Assembly (NCBI RefSeq): GCF_000417875.1
Contig: NW_006920870.1
Span: 432,115-496,114, forward strand
Direction: 5' to 3'
Length of the DNA: 64,000 nucleotides
Source: Pseudozyma flocculosa PF-1
Lineage: Eukaryota > Basidiomycota > Ustilaginomycetes > Ustilaginales > Ustilaginaceae
In this document: piece by piece, positions 1 through 11,030 of the stretch
Numbering within the stretch: the first letter of the stretch is position 1
Layout of the letters: each line of letters opens with the position of its first letter
Position numbers and translations under genes: made by a program
The notes under the pieces: generated by a model
Told to the model about the DNA's origin: nothing
Database searches by the model: none
The model's input: the letters and a program-made list of their open reading frames with translations, nothing else

Positions 1-1324
1 CTACAACACTCGATCCACCGGCACCGGCAGGTTGGAGGTACGGCTGTATCGCCGCTAGCTCGAGCTCAATCTCTGGTACGTAGTTGAACGCCACCAGCTT
101 GATCTTGAAGCGGCGCGACTCGGCCTTGAGGTCCGGCTTGATGATGATGTGGCGGCAAGTGGGGCACCTCTTTGATTGCTTGCACCGCAGCGCCACCCTG
201 GTGGGCGGCAGGTCGGCGGAGCGCACCGGCTGGTCCCACGGGCTCGTCCAGCGTTGCTGCAGCGTCGAGATGCGGGCGTCGGAGCCGGCGAAGGATGCAA
301 GGTAGTCGTACCGCGACTCCTCCCTCCTACCCAGCACGCCCTTGTACTGGCCGGGCGTCCTGCCGCTGGTCCAGCTGGTGAAGGCGTCGTAGGGCTTGAG
401 CTCCTCTTTTTCCTCTCTGCGATGAGGTCTCGGCTTCTCTGCCACGCCGGTGAGGTAGCGCCCTGAAGCCAGCTGGGGTATATCGCGGAGCAGCTTTGAC
501 TTTTGCAGCGCTGCCGAGGCAGCGAGCGAGGAGGCGTTGCCGGACGCTCTGGACTTTGTGCCTGCCATTGCGGCCGCAGAGGACGAGGAGCCGGAGCCCG
601 ACTTTCCAGCGGCGGCAGCGGCCGATACCTGCCTGCCCTGAGCGAGGGCGGCGGCTGCCTGGGCGGCATCGGTCTGGGCGGTGATGAAGGGGTCGAAGTG
701 GTCACGGAGGTGGTAGAGCTCGAGGAGGTCGGGTGCGCTCTGTTCGAGCTTGTCAAGCTGGCGTCCGAGGCCGGTGGGCTTTTCAAAGGTGAGGCCTACA
801 CCCTTGCTGTCCCAGAGGCAGAACGGACACTGGAGAAAGTAGGGAGGCCTGCCCATGCTGGCATCTGGCGAGGTGAGGGGGATGCCTGCGGCCTCGTCAT
901 CGTCGATGTCGGTGGCGACGACCGAGAGAGTATGTGTGCAAGAGGGACAAAGGAAGCAGTTGCGAGCGCATAGGTTTCTCGACTGCTTTACGCTGGCGTG
1001 TGGCACCTCGAAGAGGCAGTTTGGGCAGTAGTAGGCGGCAATGTCTACGGCGACGCAGCGGGAGCAGCGGATCTGGTCGCACTCGTCGCAAAAGTAGAGA
1101 GACTCGAGCGGGTGGAACGCGTAAGCGGCTGCGGATGAGGTCGAAGGTACGCTGGGCGGGTGTTGAAGGGAAAACTGGAGCGTGGTAGCTGAGGTACTGG
1201 CGGCCGTCGCCGCTGCCGTGGTCGAGGCGGCGGTGGTCGCGGAGGAGGAGGATGACGCCGACGAGGGCCCCGCGGATGGCCCGACGTGGTCGCAGGGGCA
1301 GTAGTAGAGCACCGAGGGGGCCAT
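1..1324 (-). CDS. DCTN4: Dynactin subunit 4 (p62) family, C-terminus cut by window edge
   Basis: This is an open frame on the minus strand from the ATG at 1324-1322 to the window edge, 441 residues without a stop or intron. The N-terminus (MAPSVLYYCPCDH) is followed by a Ser/Ala/Thr-rich linker. From about residue 79 comes the cysteine signature of the dynactin p62 family: CDECDQIRCSRC, YYCPNCLFEVP, LCARNCFLCPSC and later LQCPFCLWDS. A further CPTCRH motif lies near the edge. In the family this subunit sits at the pointed end of the Arp1 filament of dynactin, the dynein activator used in nuclear and vesicle transport. The stop codon lies outside the window. It is divergent from the ERG20-like gene, with 452 bp between the start codons. 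Identification rests on the characteristic Cys spacing and is strong. Confidence 0.92.
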   Translation of the reverse strand, partial: MAPSVLYYCPCDHVGPSAGPSSASSSSSATTAASTTAAATAASTSATTLQFSLQHPPSVPSTSSAAAYAFHPLESLYFCDECDQIRCSRCVAVDIAAYYCPNCLFEVPHASVKQSRNLCARNCFLCPSCTHTLSVVATDIDDDEAAGIPLTSPDASMGRPPYFLQCPFCLWDSKGVGLTFEKPTGLGRQLDKLEQSAPDLLELYHLRDHFDPFITAQTDAAQAAAALAQGRQVSAAAAAGKSGSGSSSSAAAMAGTKSRASGNASSLAASAALQKSKLLRDIPQLASGRYLTGVAEKPRPHRREEKEELKPYDAFTSWTSGRTPGQYKGVLGRREESRYDYLASFAGSDARISTLQQRWTSPWDQPVRSADLPPTRVALRCKQSKRCPTCRHIIIKPDLKAESRRFKIKLVAFNYVPEIELELAAIQPYLQPAGAGGSSVV

Positions 1325-1776
1325 GTCTGGGTGCAGGGTCCAGGGTGCCGTCCCTGGCGCGAGGTAGTGTTGGTCGTTGAGGTGGTGGTACCGTGGTGGG
1401 GAGGGGGGGTGTTGGGAGCCAGGGTGCGTGTTGGTCCGGTCCGGTGTTGGTCTGGGCGGCGCTGCTTACCTAATCAATGTCCGCCTGCTGCCTGGAAGAA
1501 ACCCCCAAATGGGCGGCGGCGATCAGACCACTTTGCAGCGTTGCCCCCTCTCCCTGCAGCCATCCACCTTTTTCCGCGGCGCGAAGGGGCGGAGCCAAGG
1601 GGCAAAAGAGGAAGAGGCGGAGAGGCAGAGAGGCAGGGAGGCAGGGAGAGGGCAAAGAGGGCAAGGCGCAGAGACCAACACCGCCCCGCTTCCAACCGCG
1701 GTCCCGTCCTCACCCTGGCCACCACCACCACCATCCCGCCGTTGTCCCCTCCGCCTCGACCATCACCGCCAGCACC
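1325..1776. promoter_or_regulatory. Divergent intergenic region, dynactin p62 / farnesyl diphosphate synthase
   Basis: The 452 bp separate the two start codons and must hold both promoters. The right half is purine-rich (about 1586-1660) and then pyrimidine-rich up to the ERG20 ATG, as is common for fungal leaders. I see no clear TATA box. Confidence 0.5.
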
Positions 1777-3073
1777 ATGTCCGACATCGACCAAAAGGCG
1801 CTCGCCGACAAGGCGCAGCTCAAGATCGAGAAGCGAAAGCGCTTTGAGCAGGTCTTTCCCCTCCTCGTCGACGAGCTCACCTCGTACCTCGAGTCCGAGC
1901 AGATGCCCGCAGAGGCAATCGACTGGTTCAAGCGCAACCTCGACTACAACACCCCCGGCGGAAAGCTCAACCGCGGCCTCTCGGTCGTGGACACGGTCGA
2001 AATCATCCTCTGCACCGACAACGCCACCGGAAACCTCACCCGCCAGCTCACCGACACCGAGTACCTCAAGGCCGCCATCCTCGGCTGGTGCATCGAGCTC
2101 CTCCAGGCCTACTTCCTCGTCGCCGACGACATGATGGACCAGAGCATCACCCGCCGCGGCCAGCCCTGCTGGTACCGCGTCGACGGCGTCGGCAACATTG
2201 CCATCAACGACGCCTTCATGCTCGAGGCCGCCATCTACTTCCTCCTCAAAAAGCACTTCCGCTCCGAACCCTACTACGGCATGCTCCTCGAGCTCTTCCA
2301 CGACGTCACCTTCCAGACCGAGCTCGGCCAGCTCATCGACCTCATCACCGCGCCCGAGGACTCGGTCGACCTCTCCAAGTTTTCGCTCAAGAAGCACCAC
2401 CTCATCGTCGTCTACAAGACCGCCTTTTACTCGTTCTACCTCCCCGTCGCCCTCGCCATGCGCATGGCCGGCATCCAGGACGAGGCCCTCTACAAGCACG
2501 CCCTCGACATCCTCATCCCCATGGGCGAGTACTTCCAGGTCCAGGACGACGTCCTCGACTGCTACGGCAAGCCCGAGGACATTGGCAAGAGTGAGTTGGC
2601 ACGCGTGGCTTGCGGCTCAACCTTCCATGCCCTTGGAGGGCCACGTCTTCCTCGCTGACTCGTTTCCTCCCTGGTCGGCCCTGTCCCCGCGCGTCTCTGA
2701 CCCCTTCCTCGCCGCCCTCCCTCCGCTCTTTCCCCTTCCCTTCTCACCAGTCGGCACCGACATTCTCGACAACAAGTGCTCGTGGAACATCAACATTGCG
2801 CTGGCGCACGCCACGCCAGAGCAGCGGGCGGTGCTCGACGCCAACTACGGCCGCAAGGACTCGGCGTGCGAGGCCAAGGTCAAGGAGGTGTTTGCCGCGC
2901 CCAACATTGACGTCGCCGGCCGCTTTGCCGCCTACGAAAAGGAGAGCTACGAGAAGCTCAACGCCCTCATTGACGCGCTACCGGAGGGCGCCGGTGCCAC
3001 GGCCGAGCACGGCGGCCTCAGGAGGGACGTCTTCCGCCTCTTCCTCGGCAAGGTCTACAAGCGTGCCAAGTAG
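1777..3073 (+). CDS. ERG20: Farnesyl diphosphate synthase
   Basis: There are two exons, 1777-2590 and 2751-3073, with a 160-bp intron (GTGAGT...CACCAG) that joins ...DIGK to [12 protein letters not shown], giving 378 residues. The enzyme condenses DMAPP and IPP to geranyl and then farnesyl diphosphate for sterols, dolichol, heme A/ubiquinone side chains and prenylation. The first Asp-rich motif DDMMD is at residues 117-121, preceded by Y112-F113, the paired aromatics that set C15 length in eukaryotic FPP synthases. The second motif DDVLD is at 257-261. [11 protein letters not shown] and the C-terminal basic KVYKRAK are also typical. The length is close to yeast ERG20 (352) with a short N-terminal extension. 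No other mevalonate or terpene gene lies nearby, so this is the housekeeping enzyme rather than part of a terpene cluster. Confidence 0.97.
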
Positions 3074-4376
3074 ACGGCGCCCAGCATGCCCTCGCACCGC
3101 CCCGGGGGCTTTTCTTGGCTGATAGAGAGTGGGTCACCGACGAGGCGGCCGCTGAGAATCACATACCACCGCAGCGTTCCTGCTTTGCACCGATGATCCA
3201 GATGGGGGGTCACTGCAGGTCTGCAAGTCCGCCCAGTTGCGTTTGCGTCTCCTGCTGCGTCGTCCCACCCCTTTCCCTCCCCTTCCCTTCCCTCCCCTTC
3301 CCTCCTCCTCCTCCCCCCTCCCCTCCCCCCCGTCCCCCCCCCCCCCCACCCCCCCCAGCCGCGCCAAGGTGCTTCACAGCAAAGCTCCATTGCTGCCATA
3401 TTCCCTCTTGCTCTGCTCCTCGGGGCCCCCTCTGCCTCGCCTGCTCATGCATCTCGAGCCCGTTTCGATTCCTCCTCCGTCTCGACGGGGGGTATGGGAA
3501 GCAAACGGGGCGAGAGACGGGGGCAAACAGCGTGGGTTGGATGTGGATCTCCGAGGAACCGGGTGGGACGGAAAGGAAGGAAGCGTATGCGTTGATTCTG
3601 GCTAAGATTGAACCCCTCCACCGCGTCCTCGTCCCTCTTTCGTCATCTTGTCCCCTCGTGGTTCCGTCCCCCAAGTTGATAGAACGGACACGCTGCGTGT
3701 ATCGTCATGGTCTATCGGGGAGCGACTGCGCGCGGGCAGGCAGGCACGACGAGGACGAAACAGGACGCAGTGGATACCCTGGACGCCACGTGCTTCCCTG
3801 TCCTCCTTCTTGGCTTCACGCCACCCACCCCACGAAGGAGGTCAGGACGAAGCCAACCCCCGGTATTCCTCGCGGCGATATCTCATCCTCGTCGAGTGGG
3901 TACGGGGTAACGAGAGGAGGTGCGTCCGACATGCGCACGGCGATGTGCCAGACGACATTCCAACTGCTTCGAGAGCTCTGCAGCGACTTCGCACCCGACG
4001 ACACGCGATTCGGGACGAGTCAGCATGTGTGTTTTTCAACTCCTTCTTCGATTTCGACGAATAGAGAAGCGGTCGAAAGGGTGCCGGAGGCCATCATCAG
4101 AGTACATGGATGCGATGTGGGAAGAGGGGGCGGCGATGAGATGCGATGCAATCGAAACGGATGCTGCTGGGAGGCCGGCTGTTGCAAGGGGGCCGCGACG
4201 CGTGAGAGAAAAGGCGCGAGCGTGAGACGCCGTGATGCCCCCTCTGGAGCGCGCGACGCCAGTCTTGGGCAGCGGGGTGGCCTGTCTTGCTGGTGGTAAT
4301 AATACACGGGCGGTCAAGAAGTAGGGTTCCGAGTCTTGGGAGAGTCAAGCCTCGACGGACGGTGATGGTGGATCGT
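3074..4376. other. Convergent 3' intergenic region with a polypyrimidine tract
   Basis: The 1.3 kb lie between two genes that end toward each other. The main landmark is a nearly pure C/T tract at 3266-3358. Open frames here read through low-complexity Pro/Ser stretches or lack gene-like codon use. I see no gene. Confidence 0.6.
3266..3358. repeat. C-rich polypyrimidine tract
   Basis: About 90 bp are almost entirely C and T, including runs of seven to fourteen C near 3326-3354. The complement is G-rich, with several runs of three or more G, and could fold into G-quadruplex structures. It lies about 200 bp after the ERG20 stop codon. Confidence 0.85.
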
Positions 4377-4795
4377 CTAGAATCCGGCGAGATCGCGGGC
4401 GTCCTTGTTCCTGGCGGCGGCGTTTGCCCAGTTCTGGGACGCCGAGGGGGGCAGGGGAGCCTCGGGGTCGTAGACGTGCTGCCTCCTGCGGGAGTCGGTG
4501 GGAGAGATGGGGAGTACAAGGGCGTGCAGGACGGTCAGAGACATATTCCATCGCGGTCGCAACCCGACGGCAGGCGGTGACGGCGCCGTGTGCGCGCGCG
4601 TGACACTAACCTGTTGCGGCTGCAGACGCGGCCGTCCTCGTTGACGGTGAAAGGCGAGGCGACGAGGGCGGAAGATTGGGTCGAGGCCGACGTCGTGAGG
4701 CCCGCGGTGATCGAGGGCGAGGTGGCCGACGCCAGCGTCGTCTTGGCCGGCTGGCGGGCGAGGGCGGCCGAGAAGCGGACGACGGTGCTGAACAT
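4377..4795 (-). CDS. Small hypothetical protein with a mitochondrial-type leader
   Basis: Two exons on the minus strand, 4611-4795 and 4377-4485, flank a 125-bp intron with donor GTTAGT and acceptor CCGCAG. They give 97 residues. The first 35 or so residues (MFSTVVRFSAALARQPAKTT...) are rich in Arg, Ser, Ala and Thr with no acidic residue, as in mitochondrial presequences. The C-terminal part is hydrophilic (HVYDPEAPLPP, NWANAAARN, DARDLAGF) and has no membrane segment. I do not recognise a family. Third-position C/G bias and the consistent splice frame support a real gene. The function is unknown, and import into mitochondria is inference from the leader only. Confidence 0.6.
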
Positions 4796-7700
4796 GGTGG
4801 CAGGGGTTGAGTTGGGGTAGGGTGGGTAGAGGAGTGTGGCTGGAAGAGGGTCTAGAGATAGGATTGGCTTCTAGGTAGGATGAGGAGGTACAGGGTGCAA
4901 GCAATGGCGTGTATATGTACCTTCTCGGCGGTGGACTGAGGAGGAGCGAGCAAGGAAGAGCACACGAGCGTCGGACACAGGGACCGGTTGCCTGTCTGTC
5001 GGCCCAGTCGAGAGGTGAAAGGCGGCCGGGGCAGAGCTAGAGGCACAGGAAGGCTGGCGGGCCAGGCCAGCAGAGGATAGGCGTCTAGACGGGCGGGTGC
5101 TTGACAACGCGAGGGCGGCGGGCGGCGTCGGGGCTGTCTGTACTGTATGCGAGAGAGGTGCTCGGGTGGTTACCTACATACGACCCGACTAGCGGCATCG
5201 GCGTCGGGGCGGTGGGCGCGGACGGCATCATCGCGAGCGAGCCAGGAGAGGACGGCAGGCAGGTTGCGCTCGCCCCGGCCAAGCAAGTCCGCAGCGCTGC
5301 ATGAGGGTGACACCCTCGTTTGGGGGTGGGTGCTGCGGGCCAGAAGAGAGGCTGTAGCTTGACGACGGCGGCCGTCGAGCTTGAGACGGCCGCACGCAGA
5401 CAGACACGCACGCACGCACGCACGCCCCCGCGGGCGAAGGTCGAGTCGATGACGACCTCGTGTGTAAATTGGCTGCAGACGATGCGGCAGGCAGGTGCAG
5501 GTCAGGTTGTGTTCGGGTGGTGCGGGTCGGAGCGGGAGCCGACGAGGGTGCCTGGCCAGGCCTCTCTTCTGGCGGATGATGGTGACCAGACCAGCAGCAG
5601 GCCGGCCAGGTGCGGCTGCGATGGCGGGCACCCTCGATTTTGGGGGGCCGCAGCCAAGGTTACGTGACGGTCGTAGCCTCGCTCGCTCTTTTTTTTTTTT
5701 CTCCGCGATTGGGCGGAAGGGCGGGCGTCGAGATTCAGGCTCCGCCGTTGGACGGACAGACGCCGTGCCTGCCTGTGCTGCCCTGCGTCGCTCTAATCTG
5801 TCTTTTTTCCCCGACACAACCGTACGTCGGCGGGTCATCGCGCATCTGACCGCCTGCCAGTTAGGCGTTGATCGCCGTCGTACATGGTCGTCTGCCTCGC
5901 CGTCCTGCCTGCGCCTTCCTCTGTCCATCGGCAGCCTGTCCCATGGTACCTGTAAGCTGGTAGCAGCCCAGCTGCTCGATGTCGACTGAACCAGCCAGCG
6001 TGGGTCCTATACCGGTCCGATAGCCTCGTGTAGGCTGCCTGGGACGTCCGCAGCGCGGTCGCCAGCGACGCAAGGCCAGGCGGGCCACCGTCGACCGATG
6101 GCCACCACATGCCTTCGCTTGGCGCATCCACAGCGGCAGCCTGCCTGCCTGCTTGCTTGCATCGCTCTCCTGGCCAGCAAGCGCCGTGGTCACGCTCACC
6201 GTCGATGTCCCCTGCACCATTCTCCCCCGCGCAGGCGGCGCTCTGCACGCAGGACCCCATACGGCGCCAGCCCAATGATACGCACGCTAGGGCCGCCCGC
6301 CACCCTGCCGCCGCATCATCGATACCGCCATCAACATGCGCCAGTCTCTCACCTGCACTAGCGGCCGGTAGCCAGCGCCGCACCGTTCGCACCGTTCGTT
6401 GGTCCATCATATGGGACCCGTCCCCGAATACTAATTCGCACTACCCTACTACTGTACAGTTCTGTATGTACTGCTCTTGCCGGGACCGGGCCGTCCGAAA
6501 GATCCGTCCACCATTCCCGCCCGTCGCTGTGGGCAAAGGGTGAGGGTCCCAGGGTTGCTCCGGAGGGGTCACGCCTCATCCATTCATCGACACTAGCCTC
6601 GATGCAGCTTCCATCACCAGGTCGGGGGGTCGGTGCTGAGCCAATCTTCTCACCGGCGCCAATAATCAACGCGAGAATGGGCGCCGTCATCGCAGGCCCC
6701 AAGAAGAACGTCTCGCGTTGCGCCTTTGCGGAACGGAGTGCGGCGCGGCGGCCTGGCCTGGCGTGGCAAGCAGGCCGCGGAGCAGGTTCCTGAAAGATGG
6801 AACGGCCAGCCAAGGGTCGATTTCCCAACCTCTTTTTCCCAATCGGGAAATGTCGCTCGCTCGTTGGCGGGCTTGCTGGACGGCTTGCTTCATGCCGTGT
6901 ACCGGTGGGTGCGCCTTAGCCGCCATCGCTAGCGTAGATCTACAGTATCCTGTCCCGCCATCGCACTACTCTCGGACGTCGGGCGCTTGTCACCTCTCTG
7001 TCTGTCTCTCTTCTCGCCCAGGGCTTCCTCGCTCGATCGGACCTTTTTTTCGACTGGTCTCTTCCGGTGGTTTTACCGTCCCATGCTGGCTCGCCTCGCT
7101 CCCTCGTTCCTGGGATGCGGATTGCCTCTGATTCCTGCCTTTGCCTGTTCCTCGGCACCCTTGGCGACAGGGAGCCGGATTGCAATACCCTAGCCTACGA
7201 GCACCGACCGTCAGCGACAGGGAGCCGGATTGCAATACCCTACGAGCACCGACAACCGTGGCCTCGACAACTTGGACCTCTGCGTTGCACAAAGGGACGC
7301 ACCACCGTAGGCTGAGGCTGAGGGCCCGCAGGTGGCAGCGTCGGCGTACGGTCAACATCGGAGGAATTCGCCCGGCTTGACGATGCGAACGGGGACGGAG
7401 GCAGCGGCGGTGTCATGCTTACCCGCCGCCTCGCCCGGTAGCGTGAAAGCTTGCCCTCCCTCTCCTCTCCTCGGCTCAATCTCTCCAGAGGCAGCTACTC
7501 GATCTGTAGGCTAGGCAGGGCGGCGCCAGGTGGGGGCGGACGGACTTTGAACAATCTTGCTCTACTTACCCCGCACTGAAGCCGTCGCTTCGCCGTTGCC
7601 GTCCGCTCGCCATCGGTCAGAGGGTAAGCTAAGACACGTACCGTACGGTCCCCAGATCGTCGTCGTCGGCGTTGGCGGCGGTGGTGGTGGTGGCGTCGTC

Positions 7701-8486
7701 ATTGCACGGGCAGCGCGTTCACCAGATCGCACTTCGTCGTTTCATTTCGGTTACAGAATCGCTCCCCGTGCCCCCGCAGACCGAGGAAGGTGAGGGGCCA
7801 AGGGGGCCCCACAGATCGTCGTTCGCCATCCATATGCACGCCCTCTCTTCACATGCTGGACCCTTCTTCCCCGCTCAATGGCTCCTTGCCCCCCTGCCAT
7901 GGAACAGGTTGCGGGGATATGGGTCTCCATGGTCCATCGGTGGAGTTAACATCGTGCGACCGAGTCAGGCTCGGACACCCACAGCTTGCTCCGCTGCGCT
8001 GCGGTGCGGTGCGGTGCTCAGCACGGCGGAAGAGCGCCACACGCTTCGTGTGTCTGTCCAACCCGTGAGCCCGCTCCGTTCGCCACCACCGCTTTTCCCC
8101 ACATTCTTGGCTCCACCTCGCTTCGCTGTCGCTCTGGCCGCGGGTGCAATCAAAAGACGTTGGCTGGGCTGCCTGGACTGCCTGCCTGCCTGCTGGGCGG
8201 CCAAATGAGGAGCCAGGCGTTGCCGAGACCTTCCAGTCGTCGCAACTCGCAAGGCGAGGTCTTGACGAGGCAGGCGAGCCGGACCCGCCCATCGACCCTT
8301 CCGTGCCCCCCGCTATCCGCGCGCGAACACTCGAATCGAGCACTCGCTCACACGCACGACAGACGACGACATCAGTTAGGCCTGGCCTGGCCGGCGGGCC
8401 CAGAACTCTGACCCCCCGATCTTGCCAGGTATACTACTATAAAACATTCGATCGAACAGCGGGACGGCATCTGCGCCCTGCGCCGA
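4796..8486. other. Gene-free interval of about 3.7 kb
   Basis: This lies between the start of the small minus-strand gene and the 3' end of carnitine acetyltransferase. The left part must hold the promoter of the small gene. Frames are broken often, and the longer open frames have Arg/Pro/Ser-biased translations typical of GC-rich noncoding DNA. Visible landmarks are an ACGC microsatellite (5403-5425), a T-run at 5690-5700, a 50-bp-spaced direct repeat (7164-7253) and short TGCC runs. I find no tRNA, snRNA or 5S gene. Confidence 0.55.
7164..7253. repeat. Direct repeat of 29-40 bp, two copies
   Basis: A 29-bp sequence starting GCGACAGGGAGCCGG occurs at 7164-7192 and again, identical, at 7214-7242. 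Both copies are followed by TACGAGCACCGAC-like sequence; copy one carries an extra five bases (GCCTA). The offset is 50 bp. This is a tandem duplication in noncoding DNA with no terminal inverted repeats or ORF. Confidence 0.85.
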
Positions 8487-11030
8487 TCAGAGACGCGCCG
8501 CCTCGGCCTCGACGGGGGCCGCCTTTTCGCAGACGGCGCGCATGTCGCGCAGCGCCTCGGCCACCTTTTGCGCAAACAGGGTCGTCGCGCCGTTCTTGGA
8601 CTCGATGCCAAACTTGAGCAGCTTGCCGCCCGCAAGGTAATTGATGCCGTACGACTCGGTCGGGTAGCCGGTGCCAAAACCGGTGCCGGCGAAGCGGTCG
8701 CCCGCGCTCAGTCCGCTCGTGCTCAGCCTCCACGACTGCGACTCGGCAAAGAGCGGGTCGGAAAAGATGGCGGGCACCTCGCCGTCGTCGTCGGCGCGGT
8801 AGACGAGCCGCAGGCCCGTCATGTGGCGGTCGATGCCCTTGCCCATCGAGCTCTCCTTGGTCTGCGTGTTGTGCGCCTTGGTCGCCGCGCTCAGCAGCGC
8901 AAACGACGTCTGCGCGTCCTTGCCCTCGAGCATCGCGCGCACAAAGTCGTACGCCTCGTCGCTGAAGCTGCGGATCACGTCGGTGCGGCCGTGCTTGAAG
9001 AGGCGCGTCGACGCCGTCTCGTAGGTCGACGTCTGCTTGCCGTGCACCTTGGCGTAGGCCAGCTGCAGCGCCATCTGCAGGTAGGCGTCCGGGCTCTGCT
9101 TGCCGTACTTCTTGATCCACTCGGCACCGTACTCGTCAAACCACAGCATGCGGATGTCCGACTCGGAGATGAGCTGCTGCGCCGCCGCCTCCGACTTGGC
9201 AATCGACGCCTGCGTCTGCTGGTCGACCTGCCACTCGAGCTTCTTCCAACCGGCGCTCTCGCCCGGAGAGCTCTGCGCCGCCGGCACCTCGCTGCCCGGC
9301 GGAGGGCACGGCTCAGCGGCAGCAAAGTCGCAGATGATGCTCGGGATCAGGGCATCGCAGGGCGAGTGCTCGCCCATGATGCCCGCCCTGCCGTTCGGCT
9401 CGACGGTAATGGTGAGGGCCTTGTCAAACCAACGGTTGTGTCCGGCGCGCCCCGCTCCGCTGACGTTGCGGGCCAGCGCATCAACCCACACCGGGGTGGC
9501 GCTGTGCGGGGGCGCAGGGTGGCCTTCGGCGAGGGGGAGCACGCTCGAGTCAAGCGCGACCGAAAACAGGCTGTCCTCGATCGAGTTGATGGAGGCGCGG
9601 TTGACGGGCGCGAGGGTCAGCAGGTGCTCCCGGGTCTGCGGCCAAGTGGAAGTGCGAGGAATAGGAGAGGAAGCGCTCAGTCAGCGGTCGGCGGCCAAGT
9701 TCAAGGTCGGATCTCCCCCGGCTGAAGAACCGGTTGAAGCAGTCGAGTCCGGCCAACCAACTCACGTGCGTCCAGGTGTCCCGGCTGTCGGAGCTGAGCA
9801 CGCCGACTCCGGCCCCGTCGCCCTTCTTGGCATCCTCGACAATGTCCCAGAACGCCTTTTCGATGGTGTCGGCGCCGAGGATGCTGCCGTCCTTGCGGAG
9901 CACCTCGAGCTCGTAATAGTTGTCGCGGACGATGACGGTGATGTGGCGCGCGGGCGCAGGGTGCGGCGTGGCCGTGTTCCAGTCGTGGGGCAGCGAGGGG
10001 ATGCGGGTCACGCCGTACAGCCTGCGTGCGGGACGATTGAACCAACGACCTAGCGGAGGCGTCAGCGACGTGATCGAAGGGTAGGAAAGGGCAGAGAAGA
10101 CGAGCGGAGTTGCGATGCCGAGGTCAGCCTGGTTGCTGCGCGGACTCACCGCGTGTACTGGTGCATGCAAAACGGACCTGCTCTGGAAGCATCGGGCATG
10201 ATGTCTTCGCTGCAATCGTGGGAAGAGGCGGGGGTTGAGGGCGGGGCGGTCTCGAGGTCTGGAGTCAGCACCGGCGCCTCCCAGGGCCATACATGCAACG
10301 TGCCCGGCCAGAACCGTCGGTCAACTTACGAGTCGAGCCTCCTCTTGAACTCTAGGAAGCGCCAGGTGAGCCACGCGGCCCTGCGGACGCCCCAGGCGGC
10401 GTCGTCCCAGTGTTGCCCGCCCAGGCCGAGCTTGCCGTGTTGGAGCGGGTGTCCGGGGTGCTCTGCGATCTCCTTTGGCGTGTTGGGGTCGTTTGTGAAC
10501 ATAAGCCACCAGTTGCTGTTGACGAGGAGGGGGACGCGCCACTCGTGGTAGGCCTTCTGGAGCCAGTAGCGGTCGTCGAGCCAGTTGTTGTCGGTGGTGC
10601 GGTCGACGTCGATGAGCCTCTGCTGGAGCCTGTGTCCGAGGCCGCCGTCCTTTAGGAATTCGCGGACCCAGCCCTTGCGCTTCTCGAGCTCCTGTTCCGG
10701 GGTGGAGCCGCTGAGCTCGCCGCGCTGGTGCTGCTGGCGGAGGAAGGGCGAGATGGACTTGACGTACTTGTCAAAGGTCTGCTCGAGCGGGGGCACGGGC
10801 AGCCTGGGCATCGAGTTTTGGGCGCTGAACGTCTTTGGCTGCTTGCCGGGCGCGCCGCGCCAGGGCGAGAGGGCGAACATGGCGGGTGAGGTGGTGGTGA
10901 AGGACCTTGCGGTTGCGGTTGCGGTTGCGGTTGCCGAGGCGATGGGCAGGGCAGACGGGATGCGGGAAGGGATGCTGGACCTGTTGCTGGTGTTGATGAT
11001 GAGTCTTCGGGTGGATGCAAGAGACGACAT
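8487..11030 (-). CDS. CAT2: Carnitine O-acetyltransferase, mitochondrial/peroxisomal
   Basis: Four exons on the minus strand, 10330-11030, 10150-10209, 9766-10021 and 8487-9635, give 721 residues. The enzyme moves acetyl groups between CoA and carnitine, so that acetyl units can leave peroxisomes and enter mitochondria. Family features: PPLEQTFDKYVKSISP near the N-terminus, GPFCMHQYTR/LYGVTRIPS across the exon 2/3 junction, DTWTH/TREHLL across exon 3/4, the catalytic His in IMGEHSPCDA, and a C-terminal GFGTGYPTESYGINY...FGIESKN block. The first 50 residues form an Arg/Ser/Thr-rich mitochondrial leader with no acidic residue, ending before M51. The last three residues are ARL, a PTS1-type peroxisomal signal. 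The small 60-nt exon 2 and the exon 3 acceptor were chosen because only these keep the frame and restore the conserved block. Confidence 0.95.

Noticed and set aside
1474..2499. 341-codon minus-strand frame opposite ERG20
   Set aside because: It is the antisense shadow of a strongly codon-biased gene (Val/Glu/Asp/Leu-rich pattern).
1777..3073. Terpene biosynthetic cluster around the prenyl transferase
   Set aside because: The enzyme has the C15-type aromatic pair and housekeeping features, and no terpene cyclase, P450 or transporter lies nearby.
3115..4299. 394-codon plus-strand frame after ERG20
   Set aside because: It runs through the polypyrimidine tract (Pro/Ser runs) and shows no codon bias. 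It is best read as 3' flanking DNA.
10022..10047. TAG acceptor at 10046-10047 for CAT2 exon 3
   Set aside because: It shifts the frame relative to exon 2. The CAG at 10022-10024 restores the conserved QYTRLYGVTRIP block.
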